Below are positions 35,838-46,737 of a stretch of DNA of 64,000 nt, piece after piece; position 1 is the stretch's first letter, and the number at the start of each line of letters is the position of its first letter. The stretch spans positions 3,286,001-3,350,000 of the forward strand of contig WJXW01000001.1 in the NCBI GenBank assembly GCA_015832175.1, in the 5' to 3' direction. The notes beneath the pieces are model-generated. The model made no database searches, was not told where the DNA came from, and saw only the letters and a program-made list of their open reading frames with translations. This DNA comes from Paraphaeosphaeria minitans (taxonomy: Eukaryota; Ascomycota; Dothideomycetes; Pleosporales; Didymosphaeriaceae). Both the position numbers and the translations under genes were made by a program.

Positions 35838-37158
35838 CGGCTTTTCGATGTTGGCTCTTTTCAAGGTCTACTCATATACCTAATGCGACGGGCTCTCTTT
35901 CATAGACCTCACGTTCCTTGCGTATACTTACATAGAGCGAGCATTTTACTCACGTGGAGCGAGCACAGTGCAGAGCAACCGAGCTGCATCAGATACCATA
36001 CGGTACTCTACCATCGTCCGCGGCTTCCGTATCGACATGCCTGCTTCAACCCTAAGACTGACAGTACACATCCTAGGTGCTGACCATCTCACATCGCGTT
36101 CTTCAGCAAGCATCGTGACGTCTCCTCGCATTATCGTCGTGTTTCGAAAGCCGCATGCCCGCACGTGCAGGCCAAGCTTCTACACGGGGCCGTCTGCGTC
36201 CTGGCATTGTGGCTGCGCACCGCGGAGTGCTTAACCAGACTTTGGAAACCAAAACGCTTAGATGCGCGGTGCAAGAAGGTGTAGCGAAGCAGAGCGAATG
36301 TGCGGAGCTGGGAGCTGGGAGCTGGGATAGGGAGTTGGTGGGGTTGCGCAGCTGCGCAGCTGCGCAGCACGTGGCCGTGAACGGGATGATTACCTATGTG
36401 TGCGATGGTGGTTGATGACGGTGCCTGGGTTTGGGAGCGAGGAACGCGAGATGGATCGCCGGTGTTGGCGTTGAGTGCGATTGCGCGTACGGGCGATCGT
36501 GGCTGTTTGTGTCTTGCTAAAAAGGACGTGTCTTGGTATCGACCGGTAGATAGGTAGGTAGCAAAGCATCGAACAATCGAAGGTGGAAGCGATGATTGTT
36601 CCCCTAGGTACGGGATGGATTGGCCCGTGGTCTTGATATTCCGTACTGCGGACAGCTATTACTGCGCATCAAACTCCAGAACTCCGCTAGATTGGCGAGT
36701 CGTTCGGAAGTCATTCGAAGCATGGCCAAAGCAAAAGGTTCTTTGAAACCGTGATCTTTCTTGCTGCCTTCAGGGGCATCCCGTTGTCTTCTCAGGCTAT
36801 TGGGTGCATGGCATGACTGTATGCTGACGATATGGTAACCATATAGCGTGTGGCAGTTCAGTAACAGCATCGGCCATGATTCCATGGACAAATCAACTAC
36901 GTCGTCTGATAGAGCTTGTCGAAAATGGAAGTCAGTCTCGAATCCTGCAGTAAGACCGACCAATACCTACGCCGTACGATGTATACCTACTGCCTTAGCT
37001 CGATTTAGCCCCCAGGTTCTAAAATCTAAGTCTACCTGGCCACTTTTACAGAGTCTGAGAATAGCAGGAGGTACGTTCAAAGGGGGCTGCAAGACACTGC
37101 CGGTACAATTTCACCTGCCGAAGCCATCCAGGTAACAATGACACAGGCATTGTTAACG

Positions 37159-37352
37159 GTTTTGTTGTAAAGGTTTTGTTGTAAAGGTTTTGTTGTAAAG
37201 GTTTTGTTGTAAAGGTTTTGTTATAAAGGTTCTGTTGTAAAGGTTTTGTTGTAAAGGTTTTGTTGTAAAGGTTCTGTTGTGTTGAAGGTTTTGTTGTAAA
37301 GGTTCTGTTGTGTTGAAGGTTTCGTTGTGTTGAAGGTTCTGTTGTGTTGAAG
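37159..37352. repeat. Composite 14-bp / 17-bp minisatellite
   Basis: Nine 14-bp units of the type GTTTTGTTGTAAAG and four 17-bp units of the type GTTCTGTTGTGTTGAAG. The first eight units are all 14-mers; 17-mers then alternate with and replace them. The 17-mer can be derived by replacing TAAAG with a GTTGAAG end. Confidence 0.93.
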
Positions 37353-37365
37353 GTTAAGCGGGTTG

Positions 37366-37383
37366 CCTACCTACCTACCTACG
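37366..37383. repeat. CCTA tetranucleotide run
   Basis: CCTACCTACCTACCTACG, directly following the minisatellite. Confidence 0.9.
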
Positions 37384-38175
37384 TACCGATCGACGCTGGT
37401 GCGGGACCCACCGCGCAGATCTCCATCTTCAACAGCAAACCTCACCCAGAGCGGTAGATACTCGAGAGGCAAGGTAATTCGATGGATGCACGCTGCCCGA
37501 GCCAACTCCGACCTCCGCCATGATCCGTTACCTATCTTTTGTCCCGTTTTTCGAAGCTCAGCCTCCACCGCGCGTCCAGCCCAGAATGCCCAGCTACTGC
37601 ATCATCCCACTGTTCAAGAGCATGTGCTCGCATTATTCGCTGCAGTGCAGCCATGCCCGAGCCAATGCTGCTCATGACGCGTAATTGGGGTTGTGACGTT
37701 GGTCAAGCCTCTGCGCAGGCGGAGGGCAGAGAGGGGAGCCGACCGCTTTCGGTTGGAGCACGTCGAAAGCGGGAGCGGGAAAAGCCCACGCGTGCAGCTC
37801 GTCTGCAGAAATGCAGTAAATGGCTGGGAACAGAAACGACCTAAGCCCGGGTTGTTGTTTGTGCGCCTGTAAGCCCAGCGACCGGGACTGGCTTCGGACG
37901 GTAATCATCGCTGGGATCTTGTGCGGCAGGTGGATTTAACCAACGGCCATCCCAACCTCCAGATGCTTGTCCAAAATCTTTAAGCGTTTCAGACCTTCGA
38001 GCATAAAGTCTTTGCCTTTGAGGCCCAGGTCAATCCTACCCTTGTCGGCTATCGTCCCGTCGATTTGTCAACTTGGGTTATTCTTATACGACCCTTGGCA
38101 AGCCACTTCCTCTTCTTCTTCAGCTGGGACCTCAGTCTCGATCTGCTGTCTTCTTCTCTCAACACCTAACTCGAG

Positions 38176-39859
38176 ATGGGACACAGTAGGAGAAGCATGC
38201 TTGCTGCTGGGCTTGTAGCCCTAGGTATGTGAGGTTCCTTGCACTCTCAAGTCAATATGTTGATGAAGGTATATTGACCAATAGCAGCCTCTCGTACCGC
38301 AGCTCAGGTGGCCAGTGTCTGCCCTACAACAGACGTCTGCTTCAAACTCAACATTCCTGAGAATACGGCCTCTTCCGGCGATGGAGACATCTTTTTCCAA
38401 CTTTCCGCTCCAGCCACATACAACTGGGTCGCTTTGGGTCAGGGCTCAAGCATGTCCGGAGCGAATATTTTCGTTTTATATACAGCCGGCAACGGCAACG
38501 TGACTATATCACCACGCTCGGTAGCTGGACACAGCATGCCGCAGTTCAACAGTGACGCGCAAGTGACCTTGCTAGAAGGATCGGGAGTCGCGAATGGAAA
38601 AATGGTTGCCAACGTGCGCTGTGAGTACTGTCAGCGCGTTGATGGACATTTGAACTAATCGTTTTGCAGGTTCAAGTTGCAACAGCTGGTCAGGTGGCTC
38701 CACAGGCTTCTCAGGAAGCAACGGTAATTGGATCTACGCAACCAAACAGTCCGGAGGTGCCCAGGATACTACTTCACAGTCTGCGAACATTGATGAGCAC
38801 GACGACCACGCCACATTCCAATGGTCATACGCCAACGCCAAAGGCGGGAACAGTGTCAACCCTCTCGTGAACGCAGGAAGTTCGGGATCGGGAAGTGCAA
38901 GTGGAGGAAGCGGAGGCGCTGCTACGAGCTGTGTGCCCCGACAAGCTGGAGCTGTCGGCACTGGGACTGCGACTACGGGCACCGCGACCAACGGAGGAAG
39001 CAGCAGCGCAACATCAACCAAGGCTGACGACGATGATGACGACTCGCACCACGGCCGCCCAACAAATTTCCCATCAGGTTGGACTCGTCCGACTGCCAGA
39101 CCTACCGGCAACCCATGGGAAGACTACGACAAGAGGGAACCTCTCGAAGAGCGTCAAAGCATCAACTATTGTGATGAGGATGACCCCTCGAACACCGGTT
39201 TCACGCCTATCGCTTCAGGCGGTGGAGGAAATTCGCAGAAGGCACTGATCGCCCACGGTGTCCTCGCCGCGCTCGCCTTCGTCATCTTCTTCCCCGCCGG
39301 CGCCATCGCCATCCGTCTTGCGTCGTTTACTGGCGTGGTTTGGTTCCACGCCGCGTTCCAAGCATTCGCCTACATGGTCTACATAGCAGCTTTCGGTTTG
39401 GGTGTTTACATCGCTAGCGAAAGACATTATGTTCGTATCTCGCCTTCTCACACCCTTGTTACTGTACTGACAATGTGTTAGCTTTCCGAGGCCCACCCTA
39501 TTATAGGTATCGTCGTCTTCGTTGTCCTCTTCTTCCAACCAATCCTCGGCTTGCTGCACCATGTCATGTACAAGAAGCACCACGCGCGTACCGCTTGGTC
39601 GCACCTGCACTTGTGGCTGGGCCGCGCTGCCATTACACTCGGCATAATCAATGGCGGGCTGGGACTGAAGCTTGCGAATGACGCGCCGAGGGCTGGTTTC
39701 ATTGCCTATGGGGTGATTGCAGGCGTTGTGTGGCTGGTGTGGGTCGCTGCCATAGTCCTTGGAGAGAAGAGGAGGGCTCGCGCGGCGAAGGATGCTCATC
39801 TGGCCAGTGCTGGGCATCCTGCGGCAGGGCACTATGCGCCAAAGGAGAATGGTACCTAA
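38176..39859 (+). CDS. Secreted-domain DOMON / cytochrome b561 transmembrane oxidoreductase, four exons
   Basis: Exons 38176-38224, 38288-38620, 38670-39430 and 39482-39859 give 506 residues. A signal peptide (MGHSRRSMLAAGLVALAA) is followed by a DOMON domain like the cellobiose-dehydrogenase cytochrome (about 28-185). Likely heme ligands are the Met of SSMSGANIFVLY and a His in DEHDDHATFQWSYANAKGG. A Ser/Gly/Thr-rich linker leads to a C-terminal b561 core. Its membrane helices carry paired histidines (AHGVL, FHAAFQ, AHPIIG, SHLHLWLGR). Expected role: moving electrons across the plasma membrane, as in ferric or copper reduction; substrate unknown. Intron 1 ends TAGCAG, giving two in-phase acceptors one codon apart (38285 or 38288). 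Intron 3 has the weak donor GTTCGT but a good branch (TACTGAC). Confidence 0.88.
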
Positions 39860-40347
39860 GTGTGAGAGAAGGAAGAGGTCGGATGTTTGAAAAGTGGCTA
39901 GGTAAGTCGAGCTTGCAAGAAGCTCTGGTACCTAAGTAGGTACCTAGGCATCGTACGCTATAGTCCAGCGCGCGTTTGTTTTATAGAACCAAACTCTACC
40001 GTACCCGCTCTTTCTGAACTGTAGTTTCCGAGCCAATTCGTACAAAAAAACAAGTCGCCATTACACACACAACACAACATTCACCTCGGAGCGATTAACA
40101 GCTTTGAGTACAGTCGCGCCTATTGGGTTCAAGCAATCCAGCCCGTGCACGCTAAGCTCAGTTCAATCGAGGGGCATCCACGTGATTCATCGCTCGTTGC
40201 CAGACGATTTTCGGCGGTCCCTAGGCAGTCAACAAACAACACCCACGCTCTCCACTCACCCGCCGAGGCCGCTTTAACCGCCTTCACGACTCGACAACAT
40301 AAATTTGCAATACCTCACGTCACACAGTTGAGGCTGCATCGATCAAA
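39860..40347. other. Intergenic spacer
   Basis: About 490 bases, with a short TAGG-type run near 39935-39948 and the EB1 promoter. Nothing else recognised. Confidence 0.5.
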
Positions 40348-41348
40348 ATGGGAGAATCAAGGTACGTCCGCCACGCTAGACATCTGCGGCCAACACACGC
40401 ACAGTCGGCGATCTTGTGCTAACATGGCCTTGCTCACAGACAAGAACTCGTCGCGTGGCTGAACAACCTCCTCCAGCTCAACATCACGAAGGTCGAACAA
40501 TGCGGCACTGGGTACGTCACCACATCGCGACTGGGAAGGGTCTTGTGCTGGAGCACGTGGGATATCGGCAGTAGCGGATGCTGACGGTCGAATAGGGCAG
40601 CGCTATGCCAGGTCTTCGACAGCATATTTTGTGAGTATGCCACTGCTGCTTGGTTGAGATGGGGCGGAGACTAATATATCCAGATGACGTGCCCATGGCG
40701 AGGGTGAAGTTCAACGCCAACACTGAATACGCATACCTACAGAATTTCAAGATATTGCAGAGTATGTCCAGCAGCAACATAGGAGATAAAGACACACTAA
40801 ACAAATTGCCAGACACGTTTGCCAAACACCATGTCGACAAGCCAATTCCCGTGCAGCAGCTGGTCAAGTGCAAAATGCAGGACAACCTCGAGTTCCTCCA
40901 GTTCGCCAAGAGGTATTGGGACCAATACTTCCCCGGCCACGAATACGATGCGCTCGCCCGCCGCAACGGACAAGGTGGAGTCGCCACTACTGGCGCACCT
41001 GCAGCTCGCGCCGCCCCTGCCGCCGCCGCCCGAAGAGCCCCCGCTGCGAGCAACTCAGCAGCCCCGCGAACCCGGACACCGCTCGGCGGTGGAGGAGCCG
41101 CGAGCGCTGCTCTTCGTGAGGAGAACAATGTGTTGAAGGAGACTGTGGCAGGTCTTGAGCGCGAGCGGGACTTCTACTTCAGCAAGCTGCGCGATATCGA
41201 GCTGCTGATCCAACAAGCAATGGAGGCGGACCCGGAACTCGAGAAGGACGAGGGCTTGCTCAAACAAATCCAGAACATCCTATATTCGACCGAAGAGGGC
41301 TTTGAGATCCCCGCTGAGACCGAGGCTGGCGAGGAAGAGACTTTCTAG
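40348..41348 (+). CDS. BIM1: EB1-family microtubule plus-end protein (Bim1/Mal3), four exons
   Basis: Tracks growing microtubule ends and recruits partners. Exons 40348-40361, 40440-40511, 40596-40630 and 40684-41348 join to 261 residues. The N-terminal calponin-homology domain (1-about 110) shows ELVAWLNNLL, GTGAALCQVFDSIFYDVPMA and LKYNLEF-type KMQDNLEFLQFAKRYWDQYF. An Ala/Pro/Arg-rich linker follows. The EB-homology coiled coil has ENNVLKETVAGLERERDFYF and the SKLRDIELLIQ signature. The acidic end EEETF resembles the EEY/F tail that binds CAP-Gly domains. Three very short 5' exons are typical of fungal EB1 genes; donors are GTACGT, GTACGT and GTGAGT. Confidence 0.95.
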
Positions 41349-41729
41349 GCGGTTTTGATTGATGCATTTGAGCGCGGGGCAAAGGCTGGGATACCATTTC
41401 CTTAATGTTTGGTTCGACACAAGTCACGAAGAGAGGTGTGGGGAGGAAGAAGCACGTTTCGTGGAACACGAGGTTACTCAATGATGAAGCAGGGCATACA
41501 TCACCTATCTATACATGCCGTATGCTCTGTACACCACTAGCCACAAGGCAGAGCACATAGTGAGGAAGACACATGTGAAAGCGGCGGATCAGTGCATAAT
41601 TCCAACTCTCACATTTTTTTCGTGCAAGCTGCTTCCTCCCATGCACATTTCGTCGTTCCCAGGGCTTACTTGAACAGTACACTCCTTCAACCTTTTCTTC
41701 CTCATTTATTCTCCCCTCACCAGCCTTCT
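41349..41729. other. Convergent spacer between EB1 and the secreted protein
   Basis: About 380 bases holding two 3' UTRs; nothing recognised. Confidence 0.5.
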
Positions 41730-42250
41730 TCACCTGAAGAGTATCCTTCCACCCATGCCCTTTCCACTCCCGAATGGGGACACCTCAGTCCCATTCAGGG
41801 GAATCCCATCAGCACCAGTGAAGAACCCCTCAACCAAAGGGAAAGCAGAAAGACAGCTCCACCCGGTCAGATTCCCTTGCTTCGGTTCCTGCTCCCCGAC
41901 TTGCAATCAGCTTCGACTCTCTCCATGCCCAGCCACCAGTCTCGCCATCATCCTCCTTGCACAAACCACTCCCCCTCTTCCCCTTCCCCTCCCTCCCGTA
42001 GTTGTTTTGTTCGCACCACACGTACCTTGTCGATGCAGCACGCCCATCCCTGCGGATACTTTTCCTGCGTGCACTCTGTCACGTTGCGGACGGGCTCGGC
42101 GTTTGCGCCGCAGGGGCCGCTGGCGTTGCTGGCGAGCGAAGGGCAGCAGACGGCTGTGGAGGCGTCGTTGCATTCGCGGGGTGGGGTGTCTTGGGTGGTG
42201 GTGAGCGGGAGGAGGAGGAGGGTGAGGGCGAGGGTGAGGAAGGAATGCAT
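41730..42250 (-). CDS. Small secreted cysteine-rich protein, two exons
   Basis: ATG 42250 opens a clear signal peptide (MHSFLTLALTLLLLPLTTTQ). Exon 1 ends at 42026 after ACCIDK with donor GTACGT; the best phase-matched acceptor is AGCAG ending 41889 (branch GCTGATT, intron 137 nt). Exon 2 (41888-41730) continues EPKQGNLTGWSCLSAFPLVE and ends GGRILFR-stop. Total 127 residues with eight Cys at 27, 35, 36, 47, 60, 71, 72 and 87: order C-CC-C-C-CC-C. That order is the one seen in hydrophobins, but the spacing and the 40-residue tail do not fit either hydrophobin class well. NAS and NVT sequons are present. If unspliced, the frame instead runs to 41948 with a Gly/Glu-rich end. A TATA box sits at 42347-42353. 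Possible effector or surface protein; function not known. Confidence 0.6.
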
Positions 42251-42346
42251 GGCGGTGGAGGTGGTGATGGTGGTGGGTTTGGAGCAACGGGCGGATTGGA
42301 GTTGTTTGGTGGCGGGATTCCGTGGGAATCGCTGTATTTGGAGCGG

Positions 42347-42353
42347 TTATATA
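42347..42353 (-). promoter_or_regulatory. TATA box of the secreted-protein gene
   Basis: Minus-strand TATATAA about 95 bases upstream of the ATG at 42250. Confidence 0.5.
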
Positions 42354-44269
42354 GGATGGGAAGGGCGGGCTGGCTTGTGCGGAACATGGATGAAGTGGGG
42401 GCGTCATGGGGTGAGAGGGGGTGAGAGGACGGGGTGGCAGGGTTGCATGGTAACGGCTTGTGATTCGAATAACGGGTGTTTTAGGATAAGATGGATTGTA
42501 GCTAACGCTGGTAGCTTCTAGCGAGAGGTTTATATAACGAGGTGTGGCAGTTCGATCGTGCTTCCCTTGCGCAATGCTACTCCCGCGGCACTTGCAACCT
42601 CCTACTGAGGTTTATCCGCGCCTCAGCCGGGACATCCTACGTATCAGCGGCATGACTATAAACGTATCTTAAAGTGAGTACATTGGCTCCAGTCTTGTTC
42701 GCAATGCAAGCGGTTGGGAAGCATCCGGAATCCTTTTCCAGCGGTACGTGCTGCGATCGAGGTCAGATCTCGTCAGCTTCTGGAACCTGTGATATAATGG
42801 GTCACTGCAGCACAGGTCCCCTCCAAGGGAAAGACATTGGCACAGAAACCGAGATTCCCTTTGGAAAGGCTGCACTACCGCGGCCGGGACGCTGTTTTTT
42901 TAATGGGAGTGCAAGTAGAGAGAGGCGAGCAAGTCGAGAGATCGAGTGCAGTACGGGAGAAATCCCTGGGCACGCTTCAAGTCTTGTGCCGCGGTGGTCA
43001 TGGCACTGGAGAGAAGGGCGGTCGTGGTGAGGGGCTGGGATAAAATGGTCCTGGAGGTGATTGGCACCGGGGAAGTGCTGGGGGAAGTACTGGCAGAGGC
43101 CGTGTCTGCTTCGTAAAGTGGTGCGGCGGGAGCTTCTCTACATAGCCCACGGACTGGATTGGGGGAAAGATGCGGCTATTCTATCTTGTGGTCTGGAACG
43201 TAGTGCAGAGTTGACGGCGGTGTTGTGCTGTCGTCTTGCATGCGGACGCGATGCGGGTTCTGCGGATGTAACGACGCACCCGTTAGACTGACAGGATGTC
43301 ATGCTACGGGAGAAGTAGTCTGTAGCTTGAGAGATACAGCTCTAACGTTGAATTTCTCACCGGTTCTTCGTCCACGTAACCTTGCTCAGCAAACCACCAG
43401 GTGCAAAGTGGATGGGTGTGAGTAACCCTGACCAGGTGCACAGCACGGATGCACAAGATAATGCTCTTGATTTTAGTAGTTTCGTTGTGGATGTGGATAC
43501 AGTGGGTTTGAATGTGTCCATGTCCACCGATTCGTTGTTTTTAGCATGGGTTTCGGGATTTCCAGCCAACCAAATGGTTGCCGATAACGGTGTTTGATCG
43601 TTTCATGATCCCATCGAAATGAGACATCTGGCACAATAAGCAGACGCTCGGCGAAAGATGGGCTTTGGTCAGAGTAATGCGTGCTGTAATGCGGATAGCT
43701 GATGTCCCTCGATATCTACCCTCGGAGCTTGGAGACAACATGCTATCCCGATCAGATATCATGCTACCCTGATCATATACATGCGCGGAAACAGGGTAAA
43801 AAACTGAAGGCGTGTCGTAGTGGGGAATCAACGACGTATCACATCTCTGAAGTGGACCTCATGTAATCTAGGTAGTCCAAGGCCTTACCTCTTGAAGACT
43901 AGGTAGCACACATCCCAACTTCTTCATCCCCGCAGCGGAGGGCGCGCTCCATGCCTGACGTATCCCAGAAAGGTCATCAGAGTTTCCTCTCACCACACTC
44001 GTCACAATGCCAACAAAGCGCTCCCGGAGCTATCCCCTCCCGCACCGAGCCGTTGCTCCATGTGCATACACCCCGCATCTGAAGGCCGTGGAATCTACCC
44101 CACCTGACCTCATAGCTAGCTCTGGGGATGCCCACGTCGATTTATATGAGTAGAACAACACCCCATTGTGGTTCCGTTGGACCGTCGCTTTCTTCTTCGT
44201 TGCCTACTCCTGCTACACGCATTCGTGAACGCACCTTTCCTCACTAAGTGGCAACCTACGACCGACACC
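42354..44269. other. Gene-poor stretch
   Basis: 1.9 kb; no ORF shows a family motif or convincing exon structure. It contains the upstream regions of the divergent secreted-protein and hydrolase genes. Confidence 0.45.
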
Positions 44270-45772
44270 ATGGGTAGCTGGGCCGACCTTCCGGAGGCTC
44301 TCAAGGGGAGCTTCGATAAGTTCTCCGGGCTGCTTCAGTCGGATGGCCAGCTCAAAGCATTCACCACCTCGAATGCAATTGACAAGCCGGCAACCTTCGG
44401 GATCAAGTCCAGCGGCTCCGACAACACTCTCCTCATTGAAGTCAGCAACGGCTCTGCGAAGGCCAAGGCCGGCTCGTCCAAAGATGCCCTCTTCACGCTT
44501 TCCGCTCTCCCGGAGCAGTGGGAGCAGTTCTTCCAAGACGTACCCGTCGCCCCGTACCAGAGCTACTGGGGCATGTTCGGGATGAACATCAAGCAGAAAG
44601 GCATCGAGGTGCAAGGCGACGAGACTAGCTTCGCACGCTGGAGCCACGTCTGGCGACGCGTGCTCGAGCTCGCGCACGACGCGCAGTGCGGGCCGATGGA
44701 GGAGGACACGCAGCCCGAACCGACGCAGGACTACTTGACGGGCAAGTACGTGTTCCTCGAGGCCCCCCTGTGGGGCAAGACCAAGGTCTTCTACGAGTAT
44801 TCCGGCGAGGGCAAGCAGCCTATCGTGTTTCTCCACACGGCGGGCAGCGACAGTCGACAGTACCATGGCGTGATGAACGACTCGCGCATGCGCTCGAGAT
44901 GTACCATGTACGCCTTTGATCTCCCTGGACACGGACGGAGCTTCCCGTCACAAAAATACTTCCCGGGCGCACATACAAACACCGAGGACAGCTATGTGGG
45001 CATCATCGCGGCTTTCGTCAAGGCATTGGGGTTGCGGCGGCCGATCATTTGCGGCGCCAGTATGGCTGGCCAGGCGTGCTTGGCCGTTGCAATCCGGCAC
45101 AAGGAGGTTGGAGCCATCGGGACCATCCCACTACAAGGGTCAGTCCGTCCCAAGAAGAGCTTGGAGGTGGTTGCTAACATCGCGTAGGTCTGAATACCTC
45201 CACATGGAGCGCCAGTGGCACGATCAGTCCCCATACGTAAACCAGTCACTGTTCAATCCCGAGTGGATCTACGGGGTGAGTGTACATCTCAACCACGATG
45301 TTTCAATCATGCTAACCAAGCGTAGATGATGTCGCCAACCGCACCACTCGCAAACAAACAACTCATATGGCACCTCTACAGCGCCCAAGCCTACGGAGTA
45401 CGCCCCCTCCCCCTCCCCCTCCCCCTCCCCCCAGTCACCTCCCCCACTAACAACCCTCCCCAGATCTTCCACGGCGACCTCGACTTCTACTTCGGCGGCT
45501 GGGACGGCCGCACCCGCCTCGCCACCATCGACACCAACCAGTGCCCCGTCTTCATGCTGACGGGCGAGTACGACTGGTCCACCACGCCCGCCACGTCGCA
45601 GAAGACGGCCGCCCAGATCCCCGGCGCAAAACACAAGGCGATGCCGGACCTGGGCCACTTCCCCGCGACGGAGAACCCGGCAAAGTTTGTGCCGCATCTG
45701 ATCGAGGCGATTGAGCACATCCAGAAGGTGCGGTCTGCGAATTTGAGCACGATGAGGCTGGGGACGGATTAG
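44270..45772 (+). CDS. Alpha/beta-hydrolase, four exons
   Basis: Exons 44270-45138, 45188-45275, 45326-45397 and 45464-45772 join to 445 residues. Introns are 49-66 nt (GTCAGT, GTGAGT, GTACGC donors). The N-terminal ~150 residues (MGSWADLPEALKGSFDKFSG) form an unrecognised domain. The hydrolase fold starts near KVFYEYSGEGKQPIVFLHTA. The oxyanion/HG-like loop is HTAG, the nucleophile elbow is GASMAG (Ser about 264), the acid is probably the Asp in LTGEYDWS, and the catalytic His is in PDLGHFPATENP. The substrate cannot be told from sequence. Intron 3 contains a CCCCCT repeat. The ATG at 44270 is preferred over an upstream in-frame GTG. The last codons and the stop fall inside a 14-bp repeat. 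Confidence 0.85.
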
Positions 45773-45824
45773 AGGAGACGGATTAGAGGAGACGGATTAG
45801 GGGGGACGGATTAGGGGGGATGGG
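45759..45824. repeat. 14-bp repeat starting in the hydrolase stop codon
   Basis: Units of the type AGGAGACGGATTAG. The first, partial unit supplies the last codons and TAG stop of the hydrolase (GGGACGGATTAG); three full copies follow, each again containing GATTAG. Confidence 0.85.
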
Positions 45825-46737
45825 TGTGGGTGTGCGGAGCTCGATGGTGTGAGTAATCGGTTGAGGGGGGCTTGGAGATGACATACCTACATGTGCGATG
45901 CAGATGCAGGTTCGCTGGACGGCTGGTACCTACCTACTGGTCTTTCACATGAGATTTGATACAGTCTGTGGATTCACCTGCCACCACAACTCGAAACACC
46001 TAGACACAACGACTCGACGGATCGGATGCATACCAGCATGCCTTCGAGCGCTTGCCCTCGTTCCGAGGTCACAGAGATTCGACTTTCGCGTGTTCAAATT
46101 GTTCCACATGCCATTTCATTGACGCCTACCCTACATACAAGCGGAGCGCACCCCTCGCACTCGACGCGCCCGATCCAGTTCCCCCCATGGCCCACGCTCA
46201 GCCGTCGCACCTCCCTCTCCCCCACGCCATCACACATCTCCCCATTGTCATCATTCCGTGTCATCATAAATCATGTGCAGCGAATGTATAAATAAAAAAG
46301 AGCGACTTTCGCAGAATCACGCACTGCCAAACCAAAAGACGCCTGGAAATGAACCGCCATGTAGGTTTGTGGTGGGATAGCTGAGACAGGTTGTAGGAAA
46401 GATCAAGGCGGGCTTGATCGTAGGGAGTATGAGAAAAATATTATGTACAGGAAGCTCGCTACGGGTTCGCAAGAACCGGATTGGCGGTTGCGAAGGCGGT
46501 AGGGAGACGACTAAACAGCACAAAACAAGTGAATCAAACCTGGTCTCTCGACGAACCGGGACAAAAGATGAAAACAAGGACAATGAAACAAGTAAAGCAG
46601 ACCAACTCCAGGTAACCGTGCCGAGAGCCGGGTATGGGTATCCAGCTGCAAACGTATACCGTCATGTATGTGTCGTGTGCTGTTGGTCGCATCTTTGGTT
46701 TGCAATTAGAAACCTGCAGCGTGTGGCATGCACGCCC
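45825..46737. other. Convergent intergenic spacer
   Basis: About 910 bases between the hydrolase and J-protein stops; nothing recognised. Confidence 0.5.

Larger units (their letters stand above)
35838..38175. other. Gene-poor stretch with minisatellite
   Basis: 2.3 kb with no supported gene; contains the 14/17-bp minisatellite and two TAGG/CCTA runs (36548-36560, 37366-37383). Confidence 0.5.
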
